The notes: generated from the letters alone by a model not told the origin. Shown: positions 44,298 through 53,911, counted from the stretch's first letter. The stretch: 64,000 nt of DNA from Clostridia bacterium (GCA_025997215.1 BNUH01000001.1:74447-138446); one strand, 5' to 3'. Made by a program: numbers and translations.

Positions 44298-45248
44298 ATG
44301 AAGCGCAGACGCCGTTTACATATAACCCAGGACGACGCTCAACTATTCCTGCTGTCGCTGCCGACGGCGGTGTGGTATCTGTGCTTCTGTTACCTGCCCA
44401 TGTTCGGCGTGATCATCGCGTTCAAGAATTACCGCGTCGCGGCTGGCAAGGGATTCATTTACAGCCTGCTGGTCAATAGCAAGTGGGTCGGGTTTGAAAA
44501 TTTCATGTACCTATTCAAAACCAAATATGCGGCGATAATTTTCAAGAACACCATCGGTTATAATGCAATATTCATCGTGCTAGGCGTCGTAATCCCCGTC
44601 GCATTGGCGATCATGATCAGCGAACTGTACTCCGCGAAACTGCGGCGCGTGTGCCAGACGGCTATGTTCCTGCCGCACTTTTTGTCGTGGGTGGTCGTCG
44701 GGTACTTCGTGTTTGCATTCTTATCCACCGATAAGGGTTTGGCGAATGGACTGATCAAGGCCAGCGGCGGCGCACCCATATTCTGGTATCAGTCGCCGCA
44801 ATACTGGCCATACCTCCTCGTATTCATGCAGCTGTGGAAAACCGTCGGCTACGGCATGGTCGTGTACCTGGCCGCCATCAACGGCATCGACGGCGCGCTC
44901 TATGAGGCCGCCGTGATCGACGGCGCTAATAAATCCCAGCAGGTGCGCTACATCACGCTGCCGCTGCTGCGCCCGATCATGTCGATCATGGTGATAATGG
45001 CCGTCGGCAGGATATTCAACTCGGACTTTGGGCTGTTCTACCGCACGACGCAGAATTCGAACTCACTGACGAGCGTGTTCCTGACGATCGACGTGTACGT
45101 GTACAACAGCCTATTCGCGGCGGGTGGCAAGCCTCAGTATACCTATGCGTCGGCGGCGGGCTTGCTGCAGTCCGTGCTGGGTTGTCTGACGTTGTTAACC
45201 GCAAACGCTGTCGTAAAAAAGATCGACCCCGACAGCGCATTCTTTTAG
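44298..45248 (+). CDS. Carbohydrate ABC transporter permease (LplB-type)
   Basis: 316 residues, six helices. PTAVWYLCFCYLPMFGVIIAFKNYRVAAG at the start, the VGFENFMYLF segment, and the EAA loop DGALYEAAVIDGANKSQQVRYITLPLLRPI place it in the oligosaccharide permease group. GAGAGG precedes the ATG. It is the first gene of the permease-permease-binding protein operon. Confidence 0.94.
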   Translation: MKRRRRLHITQDDAQLFLLSLPTAVWYLCFCYLPMFGVIIAFKNYRVAAGKGFIYSLLVNSKWVGFENFMYLFKTKYAAIIFKNTIGYNAIFIVLGVVIPVALAIMISELYSAKLRRVCQTAMFLPHFLSWVVVGYFVFAFLSTDKGLANGLIKASGGAPIFWYQSPQYWPYLLVFMQLWKTVGYGMVVYLAAINGIDGALYEAAVIDGANKSQQVRYITLPLLRPIMSIMVIMAVGRIFNSDFGLFYRTTQNSNSLTSVFLTIDVYVYNSLFAAGGKPQYTYASAAGLLQSVLGCLTLLTANAVVKKIDPDSAFF

Positions 45249-45264
45249 GAAGGAGTAATACAGT

Positions 45265-46215
45265 ATGCAGACTGAACCCGCGGCATTTGACAGCCCAATC
45301 AGGCCCGCCCACGACGGCGCTCGGCGGTTCATGCGCGTGAATCCACTGGCAAACGCGTTGTTTTCGATACTGTTTATACTCCTTGCTGTGATCACGGTCG
45401 CGCCGTTGGTATTCGTTATCATCATTTCATTTTCGTCGGAAGCCTCGATCAATCAGATCGGCTACAGCTTCGTGCCGCTGTCGTGGGGTGTGTCGGCATA
45501 CAAATATCTGTGGGCGATGAATGCGCAGGTGGTTCGCGCGTTCCTTAATTCGCTGGGTGTCACGCTGGCTGGCACCGCGCTTGGGCTGATCCTCACCAGC
45601 ACGATGGGGTATGTGCTCTCGCGCCGGAACTATTTTGCGCGCGGATTCTTTACCGTATATATATTCATCCCGATGCTGTTCTCCGGCGGCCTGGTTTCGA
45701 CATATGTCGTGAATACCCAGCTGTTCGGGCTGATGAATTCATACTTCGCGCTGATACTGCCGCTGGCTTGCTCGACATTCTACACGATCATACTGCGGAC
45801 GTTCTTCCAGACCTCGGTGCCGGATTCGATCATCGAGTCCGGTAAGATCGACGGCGCGTCCCAGTTTTCGATATACCTAAGGCTGGTGCTGCCGATATCG
45901 CTGCCGGGTATTGCGACGATCGGGCTGTTCCTCACATTCGCATACTGGAATGATTGGTACCAAGCGCTGCTGTATATCCGCAGCACCCACCCGCAGCTGT
46001 ATACATTGCAATTCATGCTGGTGATGATCGAGCGCGGCATCGACTTCCTGACCAAGGCCGCGGCATACATGAGCGCGGATTCGTCGAAGGATCTGCCCAG
46101 CGAGACGATGCGCATGGCGATCGTGGTGGTCGCGGTGCTGCCGATCGCATGCTCGTATCCATTTTTCCAGAAATACTTTATATCAGGCCTGACGATAGGC
46201 GCGGTTAAAGGTTGA
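45265..46215 (+). CDS. Carbohydrate ABC transporter permease (LplC/YtcP-type)
   Basis: 316 residues, six helices. The EAA-like loop is PDSIIESGKIDGASQFSIYLRLVLPISLPGIATIGLF, followed by FAYWNDWYQALLYI, typical of the second permease of such importers. AGGAGTAATACAGT precedes the ATG. Pairs with the 44298-45248 product. Confidence 0.94.
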   Translation: MQTEPAAFDSPIRPAHDGARRFMRVNPLANALFSILFILLAVITVAPLVFVIIISFSSEASINQIGYSFVPLSWGVSAYKYLWAMNAQVVRAFLNSLGVTLAGTALGLILTSTMGYVLSRRNYFARGFFTVYIFIPMLFSGGLVSTYVVNTQLFGLMNSYFALILPLACSTFYTIILRTFFQTSVPDSIIESGKIDGASQFSIYLRLVLPISLPGIATIGLFLTFAYWNDWYQALLYIRSTHPQLYTLQFMLVMIERGIDFLTKAAAYMSADSSKDLPSETMRMAIVVVAVLPIACSYPFFQKYFISGLTIGAVKG

Positions 46216-46278
46216 CGTACGAATACTTGACGGCCTATAGCCGTTAAGGGATATAACAATTCTCAGGAGGTAGTAACT

Positions 46279-47745
46279 ATGAAGCGATTGATCCCCATCC
46301 TGCTGACGCTCGCGCTGGTGATGTGCGGCGTCTCGTTTGCCCAGGCCTCGGCCAACCCCGTCAACCTCATCTGGTGGATGGGCACCGACACCACCGCGCC
46401 GACCGACCAGGCGATGGTTGAGGCGGAGCTGAACAAGCTGTCGGCGGAAGCGCTGGGCATCACAATCCAGTGCACGTACATGACCAACGACCAGATCCGT
46501 CTGGCGATGAGCGCGGGCGAATACTTCGACATCGCGTTCACGACCAACGGTTGGTACAACGACTTTAACATGAACGTGTACGACGGCATGTTCAAGAACA
46601 TCGACGGCCTCGTCCAAGAACTGACGCCCGATCTGTGGGCCAGCATGCCGGACATGCTCTGGCAGGGTTCATATGTGAACGTGGATGGGCAGGAAGGCCT
46701 GTACGCCGTTCCGGTCATGAAGGACTACGGCATAGAGGTATTCTGGATCATCGACATCGATTACTTCGTCACGGAGAAGGGCTTTGAGATCCTGCCGAAT
46801 ATGACGTTCGACGCGATCGAGCCGTTCCTGGCGCAGTACAAGGCGGACTTCCCGAATGATTACCCGATCAAGGAACCCAGGGGCGGCATAACATCCTGGA
46901 GCAACTTCATGGATTGGATCAATGAGGACTCCATGATATCGCTGTCATACAACGATATCGGCACCGAGAATGAGGGCACCGTGTACCTGGCGTTTGAGAT
47001 GCCTGAATTCATCGAGCGCGTGTCCACGATCCGCCGCTGGTATGAGGCGGGCTTCATCAATCCGGATGCCGCCGTTACCCAGTCGCTGGGCCGCGCGTCA
47101 CGTGGTGTGATCCAGTCGGGCCAGGGATTCTACGGCGCGGATTCCATCTGGTCCAACGCGCGGCAGAAGGCCTCGGCCATCTCGCGTTATGATGGGCCGT
47201 TCCTGTCCACCTACTCGCTGCAGGGTTCGCTGCTGGCCATCAGCGCCGCCAGCAACCATGTTGAAGAATCATTGAAGATTCTCGAATACGCCAACCTCAA
47301 CCGCACCTACCGCAATATGATGCGCTACGGCTTGCAGGACGTCCATTACACAGCCAACGAGGATGGCACCGTCACCAAGCTCAAGCAGGGCAGCGAGAAT
47401 TACTCGCCTTGGGCGTACACCCAGGCGTCGTATTCCAACAGCGCGGTAGAAGCCTCGCCATTCCCGTCCGTTCCGGCCGACCCGAATATGTGGCAGGTCG
47501 TCTGGGCCGGCTACAGCGAAGCCGTGACCTCGACGGCACTGGGCTTTGCATTCGACTACACGCCCGTACAGGCGCAGGTGAATGCGGCCATGGCCATCAA
47601 GGAAATGTACTGGGCCGAGATGCAGACGGGCACATCCGATCCGGCGGTCGTGTTCCCGCAGATCATCAAGGAACTGGAGGACGCGGGCATCCGTGACGTC
47701 ATCGCCGAGGCGCAGAGCCAGCTCAACGCGTTCTTAGGAAAGTAA
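46279..47745 (+). CDS. Carbohydrate ABC transporter extracellular solute-binding protein
   Basis: 488 residues with a signal peptide (about 1-25, ending QASA) and no lipobox. The mature part follows the type I sugar-binding layout, with the early NLIWWMGTDT strand, the IAFTTNGWYNDFN stretch, the GLYAVPVMKDYG region, and the late VQAQVNAAMAIKEMYWAEMQTG tail typical of DUF3502-type binding proteins. It captures the oligosaccharide for the two permeases upstream. AGGAGG precedes the ATG. No ATPase is encoded here; a shared MsmX-type ATPase elsewhere is likely. Confidence 0.92.
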   Translation: MKRLIPILLTLALVMCGVSFAQASANPVNLIWWMGTDTTAPTDQAMVEAELNKLSAEALGITIQCTYMTNDQIRLAMSAGEYFDIAFTTNGWYNDFNMNVYDGMFKNIDGLVQELTPDLWASMPDMLWQGSYVNVDGQEGLYAVPVMKDYGIEVFWIIDIDYFVTEKGFEILPNMTFDAIEPFLAQYKADFPNDYPIKEPRGGITSWSNFMDWINEDSMISLSYNDIGTENEGTVYLAFEMPEFIERVSTIRRWYEAGFINPDAAVTQSLGRASRGVIQSGQGFYGADSIWSNARQKASAISRYDGPFLSTYSLQGSLLAISAASNHVEESLKILEYANLNRTYRNMMRYGLQDVHYTANEDGTVTKLKQGSENYSPWAYTQASYSNSAVEASPFPSVPADPNMWQVVWAGYSEAVTSTALGFAFDYTPVQAQVNAAMAIKEMYWAEMQTGTSDPAVVFPQIIKELEDAGIRDVIAEAQSQLNAFLGK

Positions 47746-47764
47746 CAATCAGGTAAATTAAGGC

Positions 47765-47796
47765 AAGGCTGGGAAGGCGTCAGCCTTTCCAGCCTT
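47765..47796 (+). terminator. Intrinsic terminator of the sugar transport operon
   Basis: AAGGCTGGGAAGGC pairs with GCCTTTCCAGCCTT around GTCA (13 of 14 Watson-Crick pairs plus a G-T). It lies between the binding-protein gene and etfB. Confidence 0.7.
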
Positions 47797-47819
47797 CATT
47801 ATGAATGAGTACGGTGCTT

Positions 47820-48632
47820 ATGGAAATATTTGTATGCATTAAGCAAGTGCCCGCCACATCCAACGTGCGTGTGGATGATTCGACGGGTGTCCTGATTCGG
47901 CAGGGCGTCGAGAGCAAGATGAATCCGTACGACCTGTTTGCGCTGGAGGCGGCCTTACGGCTCAAGGAATCCGACGGCGCGCGTGTGACGGTCGGGACGA
48001 TGGGCCCGCCGCAGGCCGCCGACATAATCCGCGAGGCATACTGGATGGGCGCGGACGCGGGGTATCTGCTGTCGGATAGGCGCATGGGCGGCGCGGATGT
48101 GCTGGCAACCAGCTACACGCTGGCGCAGGCGGTGCGCTCGATAGGAGATTTCGACCTGATACTGTGCGGGCGGCAGACCACGGACGGCGATACGGCGCAG
48201 GTCGGTCCTGCGATGGCCGAGCATCTGAAGATCCCGCACGCGGCGTGGGCCAGTTCACTCACGGTGGATGGCGGCAGCGTGCGCGTCGAGCAACAGCTGC
48301 AGGATGTTGTCGAAACGGTGTGGATGCCATTCCCTTGCCTGGTTACCGTCGAACAGGATATCTACACGCCGCGTCTGCCATCGCTCAAACGCCGTAAGGT
48401 TGTGAAGGATTGGCCCGTCGCCACCATCACGCTGGATAACCTGCCGGACACGAATGCGGAACACTACGGGCTATCGGGCAGTCCGACCCAGGTTGAGAAG
48501 ATATTCCCGCCGGAGCGCGAGTCCGCGCGCGAATTATGGGCGGGTTCCGACAGCGCGTCCCGGCTGATGGACTGGCTGCGGCGAGAGAAGTTCATCCAAG
48601 TTAACCAACTAACCGCGCGGAAGGGGGCGTAG
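47820..48632 (+). CDS. lctB: Electron transfer flavoprotein beta subunit of the lactate dehydrogenase complex
   Basis: About 270 residues. The ATG at 47820 gives MEIFVCIKQVPATSNVRVD, the standard EtfB start; the ATG at 47805 has no better ribosome site. DLFALEAALRLKES, VTVGTMGPPQAADIIREAYWMGAD and LCGRQTTDGDTAQVGPAMAEHL are EtfB signatures. It binds FAD/AMP and passes electrons to the alpha subunit. The gene is followed three bases later by the alpha subunit, then by a GlcD-type dehydrogenase, the same order as in the Acetobacterium Lct system. Confidence 0.94.
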   Translation: MEIFVCIKQVPATSNVRVDDSTGVLIRQGVESKMNPYDLFALEAALRLKESDGARVTVGTMGPPQAADIIREAYWMGADAGYLLSDRRMGGADVLATSYTLAQAVRSIGDFDLILCGRQTTDGDTAQVGPAMAEHLKIPHAAWASSLTVDGGSVRVEQQLQDVVETVWMPFPCLVTVEQDIYTPRLPSLKRRKVVKDWPVATITLDNLPDTNAEHYGLSGSPTQVEKIFPPERESARELWAGSDSASRLMDWLRREKFIQVNQLTARKGA

Positions 48633-48635
48633 CCG

Positions 48636-49853
48636 ATGCCTCAAATCGTAGTGCTGGAGCGCAAGTGCACGGGGTGCGGACAGTGCGTGGCTAAGTGCCC
48701 CTTCGACGGTATAATTATACAGAATAGTAAGGCCCAACTGACCGCCGCGTGCCGGGCGTGCGGGCTGTGCGTGAAGGCGTGCCCCGAACAGGCCATACTC
48801 GCGCTGGAACCCAAAGCCCCGCCATCCGACCTGAAACAATGGCAAGGCATTCTGGTATTCGCCGAGCAGCAGGGTGGACGGCTGCATCCCGTGTCGCTGG
48901 AATTGTTAGGCAAGGCCCGCGCGTTGGTCAAGACCGTGCCGCAGCAAGTGAACGCCGTCGTATTAGGGGAGAATGTAGGCCATTGTGCCGAAGAGCTGCG
49001 GCATTATGGCGCGGACGCGGTGTACGTGTACGACGATCCGGCGTTGGGATTCTTTAGAGCGGACGCGTTTGCGTCATGCCTGGAGGATTGCATCCAGTTT
49101 ATAAAGCCGTCGGTCGTGCTGGTTGGCGCGACGGCGTTGGGACGCTCCCTCGCGCCGCGGACGGCGGTTCGGTTCCACTCGGGGTTGACGGCGGATTGTA
49201 CGCGCCTCGACTTGCGCGAGGACGGCGGCTTGATTCAGACGCGCCCGGCGTTCGGCGGGAACATCATGGCGCGGATCGTCACGCCGAATACCCGCCCACA
49301 ATTCGCGACGGTGCGTTACAAGGTGATGGACGCGCCGGAACGCTCGTCGGAACCGCGCGGTGAGATCATCCGACGGCGGATACCCAAAGGCGTCAGCGGT
49401 TCGCTGTCACGCTTGATCGATGTGAAACCCGTACCTAAGGCGTTGAACATTTCAGAAGCCGAGCTGATCGTCGCCGCCGGGCGCGGCATCCGCAAGGAAT
49501 CCGACCTGGCGATGATCCAAGAATTGGCGGCGCTTTTGGGCGGCGAGTTCGCGGTATCGCGTCCGCTGGCCGAGAAGGGCTGGGCATCCAACCTCCGCCA
49601 GATTGGATTGTCGGGAAGAACCGTGCGTCCAAAGCTGATCCTCACATTTGGGATCAGCGGTTCGGTTCAGTTCGCGGCGGGGATGGATGGCAGCGAACGG
49701 ATTGTCGCCGTCAACACCGACCCGGACGCGACGATCTTAAAGATGGCGCATGTGGGTATCGTCGGTGACTTGTATAATATAGTACCATTTATGATTGAAT
49801 CACTGAAACGCGGGGAACCACTGCCGCTATCGCCGTTGGAGGGATCATTGTAA
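48636..49853 (+). CDS. lctC: Electron transfer flavoprotein alpha subunit with N-terminal 2[4Fe-4S] ferredoxin domain
   Basis: 405 residues. The first 65 residues hold two cysteine clusters, CTGCGQCVAKCP and CRACGLCVKACP, for two [4Fe-4S] clusters. The Etf alpha part follows, with VGATALGRSLAPRTAVRFHSGLTADCTRLD and the FAD-binding ISGSVQFAAGMDGSERIVAVNTDPDA. This ferredoxin fusion is characteristic of Etf partners in lactate dehydrogenase complexes that couple lactate oxidation to ferredoxin oxidation. One-base overlap (TAATG) joins it to the next gene. Confidence 0.95.
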   Translation: MPQIVVLERKCTGCGQCVAKCPFDGIIIQNSKAQLTAACRACGLCVKACPEQAILALEPKAPPSDLKQWQGILVFAEQQGGRLHPVSLELLGKARALVKTVPQQVNAVVLGENVGHCAEELRHYGADAVYVYDDPALGFFRADAFASCLEDCIQFIKPSVVLVGATALGRSLAPRTAVRFHSGLTADCTRLDLREDGGLIQTRPAFGGNIMARIVTPNTRPQFATVRYKVMDAPERSSEPRGEIIRRRIPKGVSGSLSRLIDVKPVPKALNISEAELIVAAGRGIRKESDLAMIQELAALLGGEFAVSRPLAEKGWASNLRQIGLSGRTVRPKLILTFGISGSVQFAAGMDGSERIVAVNTDPDATILKMAHVGIVGDLYNIVPFMIESLKRGEPLPLSPLEGSL

Positions 49854-51265
49854 TGAATAATTATTCAACCCTGCTGAACCCTGTCACGACGGCGGATATT
49901 GCGTTTTTCCAAGAACTGCTGCACGAACGCGCGCTGTTCGGCGATGCGATCATCGAGGATTACGAGCGCGACGAGATGACCGAGTACGGTCGGTACAAAC
50001 CGGACGTTGTACTGCTGCCGCTGACTACCGACGAGGTCAGCGCCATTTTGAAGTACTGCAGTGAGCGGCGGCTGCCTGTCACTACGCGCGGCGCGGGCAC
50101 GGGTTTGTGCGGGGGTTGCGTCCCCACCGTCGGTGGCGTTCTGTTATCCACCGAGCGCATGAACCACGTGCTGGAGATTGATACGCACAATGCTGTGGCT
50201 GTCGTCGAGGCGGGCTTGCTGCTGATGGACTTCACGAAGGCGCTGGAGGGTACGGGCCTATTCTACCCGCCGGACCCCGGCGAAAAGACCGCGACACTAG
50301 GCGGCAACGCCATGACCAACGCGGGCGGCATGCGCGCGGTGCGGTTTGGGGTAACGCGCGATTACGTCATGGGCATGGAGGTCGTGCTGCCCAGCGGTGA
50401 AGTGTTGATGCTGGGAGGCAAGGTCGCGAAGAACTCCAGCGGCTACAGCCTGCTGGATTTGATGATAGGTTCAGAAGGAACGCTGGCCGTCGTCACCAAG
50501 CTATGGCTGAAGCTAGTGCCGGAGCCCGCCGTGAATCTCTCAGCGATGGCGCTGTTCGACGACCTATCGGCATGCGTCGAGGCCGTGCCGTCCGTGCTCA
50601 AATCCGGCAATCCGACCGCCGTCGAATTCATGGAGAAGGAGGTCATCGACGCCGCCGAGCGGTACCTGGGCAAACCCTTCCCCAATCCGCGTGCAAACGC
50701 ATGCCTGTTGATCCGTCTGGACGGACCGTCCCGCGCCGCGCTCGAACCGACGCTGGCTACTCTGACCGACCTGCTGCTGGATTTGGGCGCGTCCGACGTG
50801 CTCCTGGCCGACACTGACGAGCGCAAGCAGTCCATTTGGAATGCGCGCGGGGCATTCCTCGAGGCCATCAGCAGCAGCACGCCGTCCATGGATGAATGTG
50901 ACGTGGTGGTGCCGCGCGACCAGGTGGCTGTGTTCATCCGCGAGAGTGTACGCGTCGGGCGGGAACTCGGCGTGAGGGTGCGCTCGTTCGGCCACGCCGG
51001 GGACGGCAACCTGCACATCTATGTATGCAAGGATAACCTTACCGACGACGTCTGGCATGTCAAACGCCAGGCTGCCATGGACGTGCTGTACGCAGCCGCG
51101 CGTGAGCTGGGCGGTCAGGTTTCCGGCGAACACGGTGTCGGGCACGCCAAGCGGGAATATCTGCGCGAATCGCTGGGCGATACCCCGATCCAACTGATGC
51201 GCGGCATCAAGGCGGTGTTCGATCAGGCGGGCATACTGAATCCAGGGAAGGTTATTAGTAAATAA
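49853..51265 (+). CDS. lctD: FAD-linked lactate dehydrogenase (GlcD/LctD-type)
   Basis: 470 residues. VTTRGAGTGLCGGCVPTVGG is the FAD-binding PCMH motif; GMRAVRFGVTRDYVMGMEVVLPSGEV, the SSGYSLLDLMIGSEGTLAVVT stretch and the C-terminal RSFGHAGDGNLHI with the metal-binding His and GEHGVGHAKRE are FAD-oxidase C-domain features. It oxidises a 2-hydroxy acid, most likely lactate, and reduces the Etf. Lack of cysteine clusters separates it from the LutB/GlcF types. A strong hairpin ends the operon. Confidence 0.94.
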   Translation: MNNYSTLLNPVTTADIAFFQELLHERALFGDAIIEDYERDEMTEYGRYKPDVVLLPLTTDEVSAILKYCSERRLPVTTRGAGTGLCGGCVPTVGGVLLSTERMNHVLEIDTHNAVAVVEAGLLLMDFTKALEGTGLFYPPDPGEKTATLGGNAMTNAGGMRAVRFGVTRDYVMGMEVVLPSGEVLMLGGKVAKNSSGYSLLDLMIGSEGTLAVVTKLWLKLVPEPAVNLSAMALFDDLSACVEAVPSVLKSGNPTAVEFMEKEVIDAAERYLGKPFPNPRANACLLIRLDGPSRAALEPTLATLTDLLLDLGASDVLLADTDERKQSIWNARGAFLEAISSSTPSMDECDVVVPRDQVAVFIRESVRVGRELGVRVRSFGHAGDGNLHIYVCKDNLTDDVWHVKRQAAMDVLYAAARELGGQVSGEHGVGHAKREYLRESLGDTPIQLMRGIKAVFDQAGILNPGKVISK

Positions 51266-51272
51266 TTATTAA

Positions 51273-51302
51273 CCCCGCTAAAACAGCGACGTTTTAGCGG
51301 GG
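51273..51302. terminator. Intrinsic terminator between lctD and tsf
   Basis: CCCCGCTAAAAC and GTTTTAGCGGGG, a perfect 12-bp stem with a 6-base loop, followed by GATAATTTTA. It lies between convergent genes and may serve both. Confidence 0.8.
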
Positions 51303-51335
51303 GATAATTTTACACCATAATGCGGACTAATTCGA

Positions 51336-51989
51336 CTAAATCTGCCCGGCTTGCTTCATGACCTCGGCTGCGAAATCGTCCTCACGCTTTTGCAGGCCTT
51401 CGCCGCGCTCGTAGCGGACGAAGCGGCGCACGCTGATCTTTTCGCCGATCGAACCCGTCGCCTCTGCGATCATGCCTTTGACCGTCTTGGAGGGATCCTT
51501 TACAAAGGGCTGCTCCAGCAGACAGTTATCGACATAATACTTCTCTATCCGGCCTTCGACCATCTTATCGATGATCTTTTCTGGCTTGCCTTCGTTGAGC
51601 GCTTGAGCGCGGAGGATTTCCTTTTCCTGATCCAATGCTTCCTGCGACACCTCGGATTTGTCGAGGTACTGCGGGTTTGCGGCGGCAATCTGCAGCGCGA
51701 TGTCGTGCACGAGCGCCTTGAACGCGTCCGTCTTGGCCACGAAATCCGTCTCGCAGTTGACCTCGACCAGAACGCCGATCTTGCCATTCATATGAATGTA
51801 CGCGTCGACCACGCCCTCGGCTGCGATGCGTCCCGCTTTCTTGGCGGCGGCGGCCAGGCCCTTCTCACGCAATATCGCTATCGCCTTATCAGCATCGCCG
51901 TCGGTCTCGGTCAGCGCCTTCTTGCAGTCCAGTATGCCCGCGCCGGTGCGCTCGCGCAATTCCTTCACCATTGCACTGGTTATTTCCAT
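51336..51989 (-). CDS. tsf: Translation elongation factor Ts
   Basis: About 217 residues. [26 protein letters not shown] and [29 protein letters not shown] are diagnostic. It recycles GDP on EF-Tu. The short form, with one core repeat followed by [41 protein letters not shown], is usual in Clostridia. AAGGAGG precedes the ATG at 51989. rpsB lies 61 bases upstream on the same strand. Confidence 0.97.
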   Translation of the reverse strand: MEITSAMVKELRERTGAGILDCKKALTETDGDADKAIAILREKGLAAAAKKAGRIAAEGVVDAYIHMNGKIGVLVEVNCETDFVAKTDAFKALVHDIALQIAAANPQYLDKSEVSQEALDQEKEILRAQALNEGKPEKIIDKMVEGRIEKYYVDNCLLEQPFVKDPSKTVKGMIAEATGSIGEKISVRRFVRYERGEGLQKREDDFAAEVMKQAGQI

Positions 51990-52050
51990 AGGCCTCAATC
52001 CTCCTTAGCGATAAGCTATCTTTATGTTATCCTTATGTTATCTTTATGGC

Positions 52051-52770
52051 TTACAGACCAGCCGCGAATTCGTCCGGCTCCATCTGTTCGCCCTGTTTGC
52101 CTTCCAGCACGGCGTCGGCCATCTTGCCCGCGATCAGCTTGACCGCGCGGATGGCGTCGTCGTTGCCTGGGATGATGTGGTCGACTTCATCCGGATCGCA
52201 GTTGGTATCGACGATGGCCACGATCGGGATCTTGAGGATTCTGGCCTCGGATACCGCTATAGCCTCCTGGCGCGGATCGACCACGAACAGCGCGCCGGGG
52301 AGCTTCTTCATCTCGCGGATGCCGCCCAGGTTCCCCTCTAACTTCTCGCGCTCGTGCTGCAGCTTGATGACTTCCTTCTTGGGCAGTACGTCAAACTGGC
52401 CCGTCTTTTCCATCTGGTCGATGCGGTTGAGGCGATCCACCCTGGTGCGGATGGTGCGGAAATTGGTCAGCATGCCGCCCAGCCAGCGCTTATTCACATA
52501 GTACATGTTGCAGCGCTTGGCTTCCTGCTCGATGGATTCCTGCGCCTGTTTCTTGGTGCCCACGAAGAGAACCGACTTGCCCTCCATGGCGATATCGCGC
52601 ATGAACAGATAAGCCTCGTCGATCTTGCGGACGGTTTTCTGCAGGTCGATGATGTAGATGCCGTTGCGCTCGGTGAAGATGTACGGAGCCATCTTGGGGT
52701 TCCAGCGCCGCGTCTGGTGTCCGAAGTGCACACCAGCCTCCAGCAGTTGCTTCATGGAAATAACTGCCAT
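52051..52770 (-). CDS. rpsB: 30S ribosomal protein S2
   Basis: About 239 residues. [32 protein letters not shown] is the S2 N-terminus, and [13 protein letters not shown], the [31 protein letters not shown] stretch and the [14 protein letters not shown] segment follow. AGGGAGG precedes the ATG at 52770; the frame continues to 52887 but has no support. It starts the rpsB-tsf operon, which is conserved across bacteria. Confidence 0.97.
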   Translation of the reverse strand: MAVISMKQLLEAGVHFGHQTRRWNPKMAPYIFTERNGIYIIDLQKTVRKIDEAYLFMRDIAMEGKSVLFVGTKKQAQESIEQEAKRCNMYYVNKRWLGGMLTNFRTIRTRVDRLNRIDQMEKTGQFDVLPKKEVIKLQHEREKLEGNLGGIREMKKLPGALFVVDPRQEAIAVSEARILKIPIVAIVDTNCDPDEVDHIIPGNDDAIRAVKLIAGKMADAVLEGKQGEQMEPDEFAAGL

Positions 52771-52912
52771 ACTGTGCCTCCCTATCGTTTTATTACCACC
52801 TTGCGCTTCATCTTGATCCGAAACCCCGCGCCGCTCGATCCCATTACTGGGAGGGTTTTCCAGCGCGTTTAGGCACGACCAGACCAATCAGCGCAAGTGC
52901 GTGATTGTTGTC

Positions 52913-52941
52913 AGTATAACCGATTTTTGTAAAAAGCGCAA
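52913..52941 (-). promoter_or_regulatory. Promoter of the rpsB-tsf operon
   Basis: Minus strand TTGCGC (52941-52936), 17-base spacer, TATACT (52918-52913). The leader to the rpsB start is about 135 bases, long enough for autoregulation, but no known S2 leader motif is recognised. Confidence 0.6.
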
Positions 52942-52988
52942 GGGGTGTCCGGGGTTTTTTCGGAAAAGTTATGAAACATTATAAAACA

Positions 52989-53780
52989 TTATGATTCGAC
53001 GAGGCTCTTCAGCCACGCCAGGTCCGTCTTGCAATACTCAATCTCCTTGTTGTCGCGCGTCTCGGAGTACTCGGCGGGCATGCACCATGTACCGGGATAA
53101 CCCTTCGCCTTCAAGTGCTTCACGGCGCGCGGCCATGAGCATTGCCCGTCCGCGCCGGGGCAGAAGAACGGCTGGAACTCCGCTTCGCCTGTTGGCGCGC
53201 GGCCCATGAACTGGTAGCGCGCGTTCTTGAAGTTGACCAGGCATAGGTGGCTCCAGGCCAGATCGATGGCCTGTTCACACTGCTCCCCGGCCAGGCCCGA
53301 ATGCGCCGCATCCCATATCGCGCCGATGTGTTTGGGATCGTACCGCCCGACGATGCGCATCATGTCGGCCACGGTGGATGGCCCGTTGCCGCAGTGCTCC
53401 TGCAGGCCGATCTTGACGCCGTACTTCTCGCACAGGGGTATGAGACCATCCAATTCCTTCAGAAATTTGGCCTCCTGCGCGAGGTAGTCCTCCGACCTGG
53501 GCGGCATGAACATGATGCGGATCATGGGTATGCCGCTGGCCGCGCATGCCGCGAAGATATTCTCCGACGTGCCGGACGCGACGTCGTCGATGCGGATGCC
53601 GCTGTCCTTCAGCCGCTGGGTGAACGCGGGCAGCTTCGCCTCGGCTTCGTCCGGCGTGACCTGATAGCCCTCGCGCAGTGGAAACTCGATGGCGTCGTAA
53701 CCCAAATCCTTCACGATGCCGATTAGCTCATCCGTCGAAACTGTTTTCCAGGGTTTGGTGAATACGGAATATTGTGGCAT
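52989..53780 (-). CDS. Sugar phosphate isomerase/epimerase (xylose isomerase-like TIM barrel)
   Basis: 263 residues. LIGIVKDLGYDAIEFPLRE, IRIDDVASGTSENIFAACAASGIPMIRIMF, KIGLQEHCGNGP with a metal-binding Glu/His, and IGAIWDAAHSGLAGEQCEQAI show the AP_endonuc_2 fold. The family includes isomerases, epimerases and dehydratases of sugars and inositols; substrate unknown. GGAGGATAACATT precedes the ATG, and a -10/-35 pair lies 44 bases upstream. It stands alone between rpsB and ruvC. Confidence 0.87.
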   Translation of the reverse strand: MPQYSVFTKPWKTVSTDELIGIVKDLGYDAIEFPLREGYQVTPDEAEAKLPAFTQRLKDSGIRIDDVASGTSENIFAACAASGIPMIRIMFMPPRSEDYLAQEAKFLKELDGLIPLCEKYGVKIGLQEHCGNGPSTVADMMRIVGRYDPKHIGAIWDAAHSGLAGEQCEQAIDLAWSHLCLVNFKNARYQFMGRAPTGEAEFQPFFCPGADGQCSWPRAVKHLKAKGYPGTWCMPAEYSETRDNKEIEYCKTDLAWLKSLVES

Positions 53781-53823
53781 AATGTTATCCTCCTAAATTC
53801 CGGCGACAAATGATCGATTACCA

Positions 53824-53853
53824 AGTATAGCACACAACCCATATTATACACAA
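53824..53853 (-). promoter_or_regulatory. Promoter of the sugar isomerase-like gene
   Basis: Minus strand TTGTGT (53853-53848), 18-base spacer, TATACT (53829-53824). The spacer and flanks contain ACACAACCCATAT and ACACAACTCATAT, an imperfect direct repeat. Confidence 0.5.
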
Positions 53854-53882
53854 CTCATATAGAACACAATTGCTTCACCGCT

Positions 53883-53911
53883 TTGCATCCCGCCGTCGTC
53901 TATGTTATAAT
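53883..53911 (+). promoter_or_regulatory. Sigma-A promoter of the ruvC gene
   Basis: TTGCAT, 17-base spacer, TATAAT. This settles the ruvC start: frames beginning in or before this element cannot be translated from its transcript. Confidence 0.8.

Noticed and set aside
52771..52912. Ribosomal S2 autoregulatory leader
   Set aside because: The leader is long, but I cannot identify a conserved S2-binding structure by eye.
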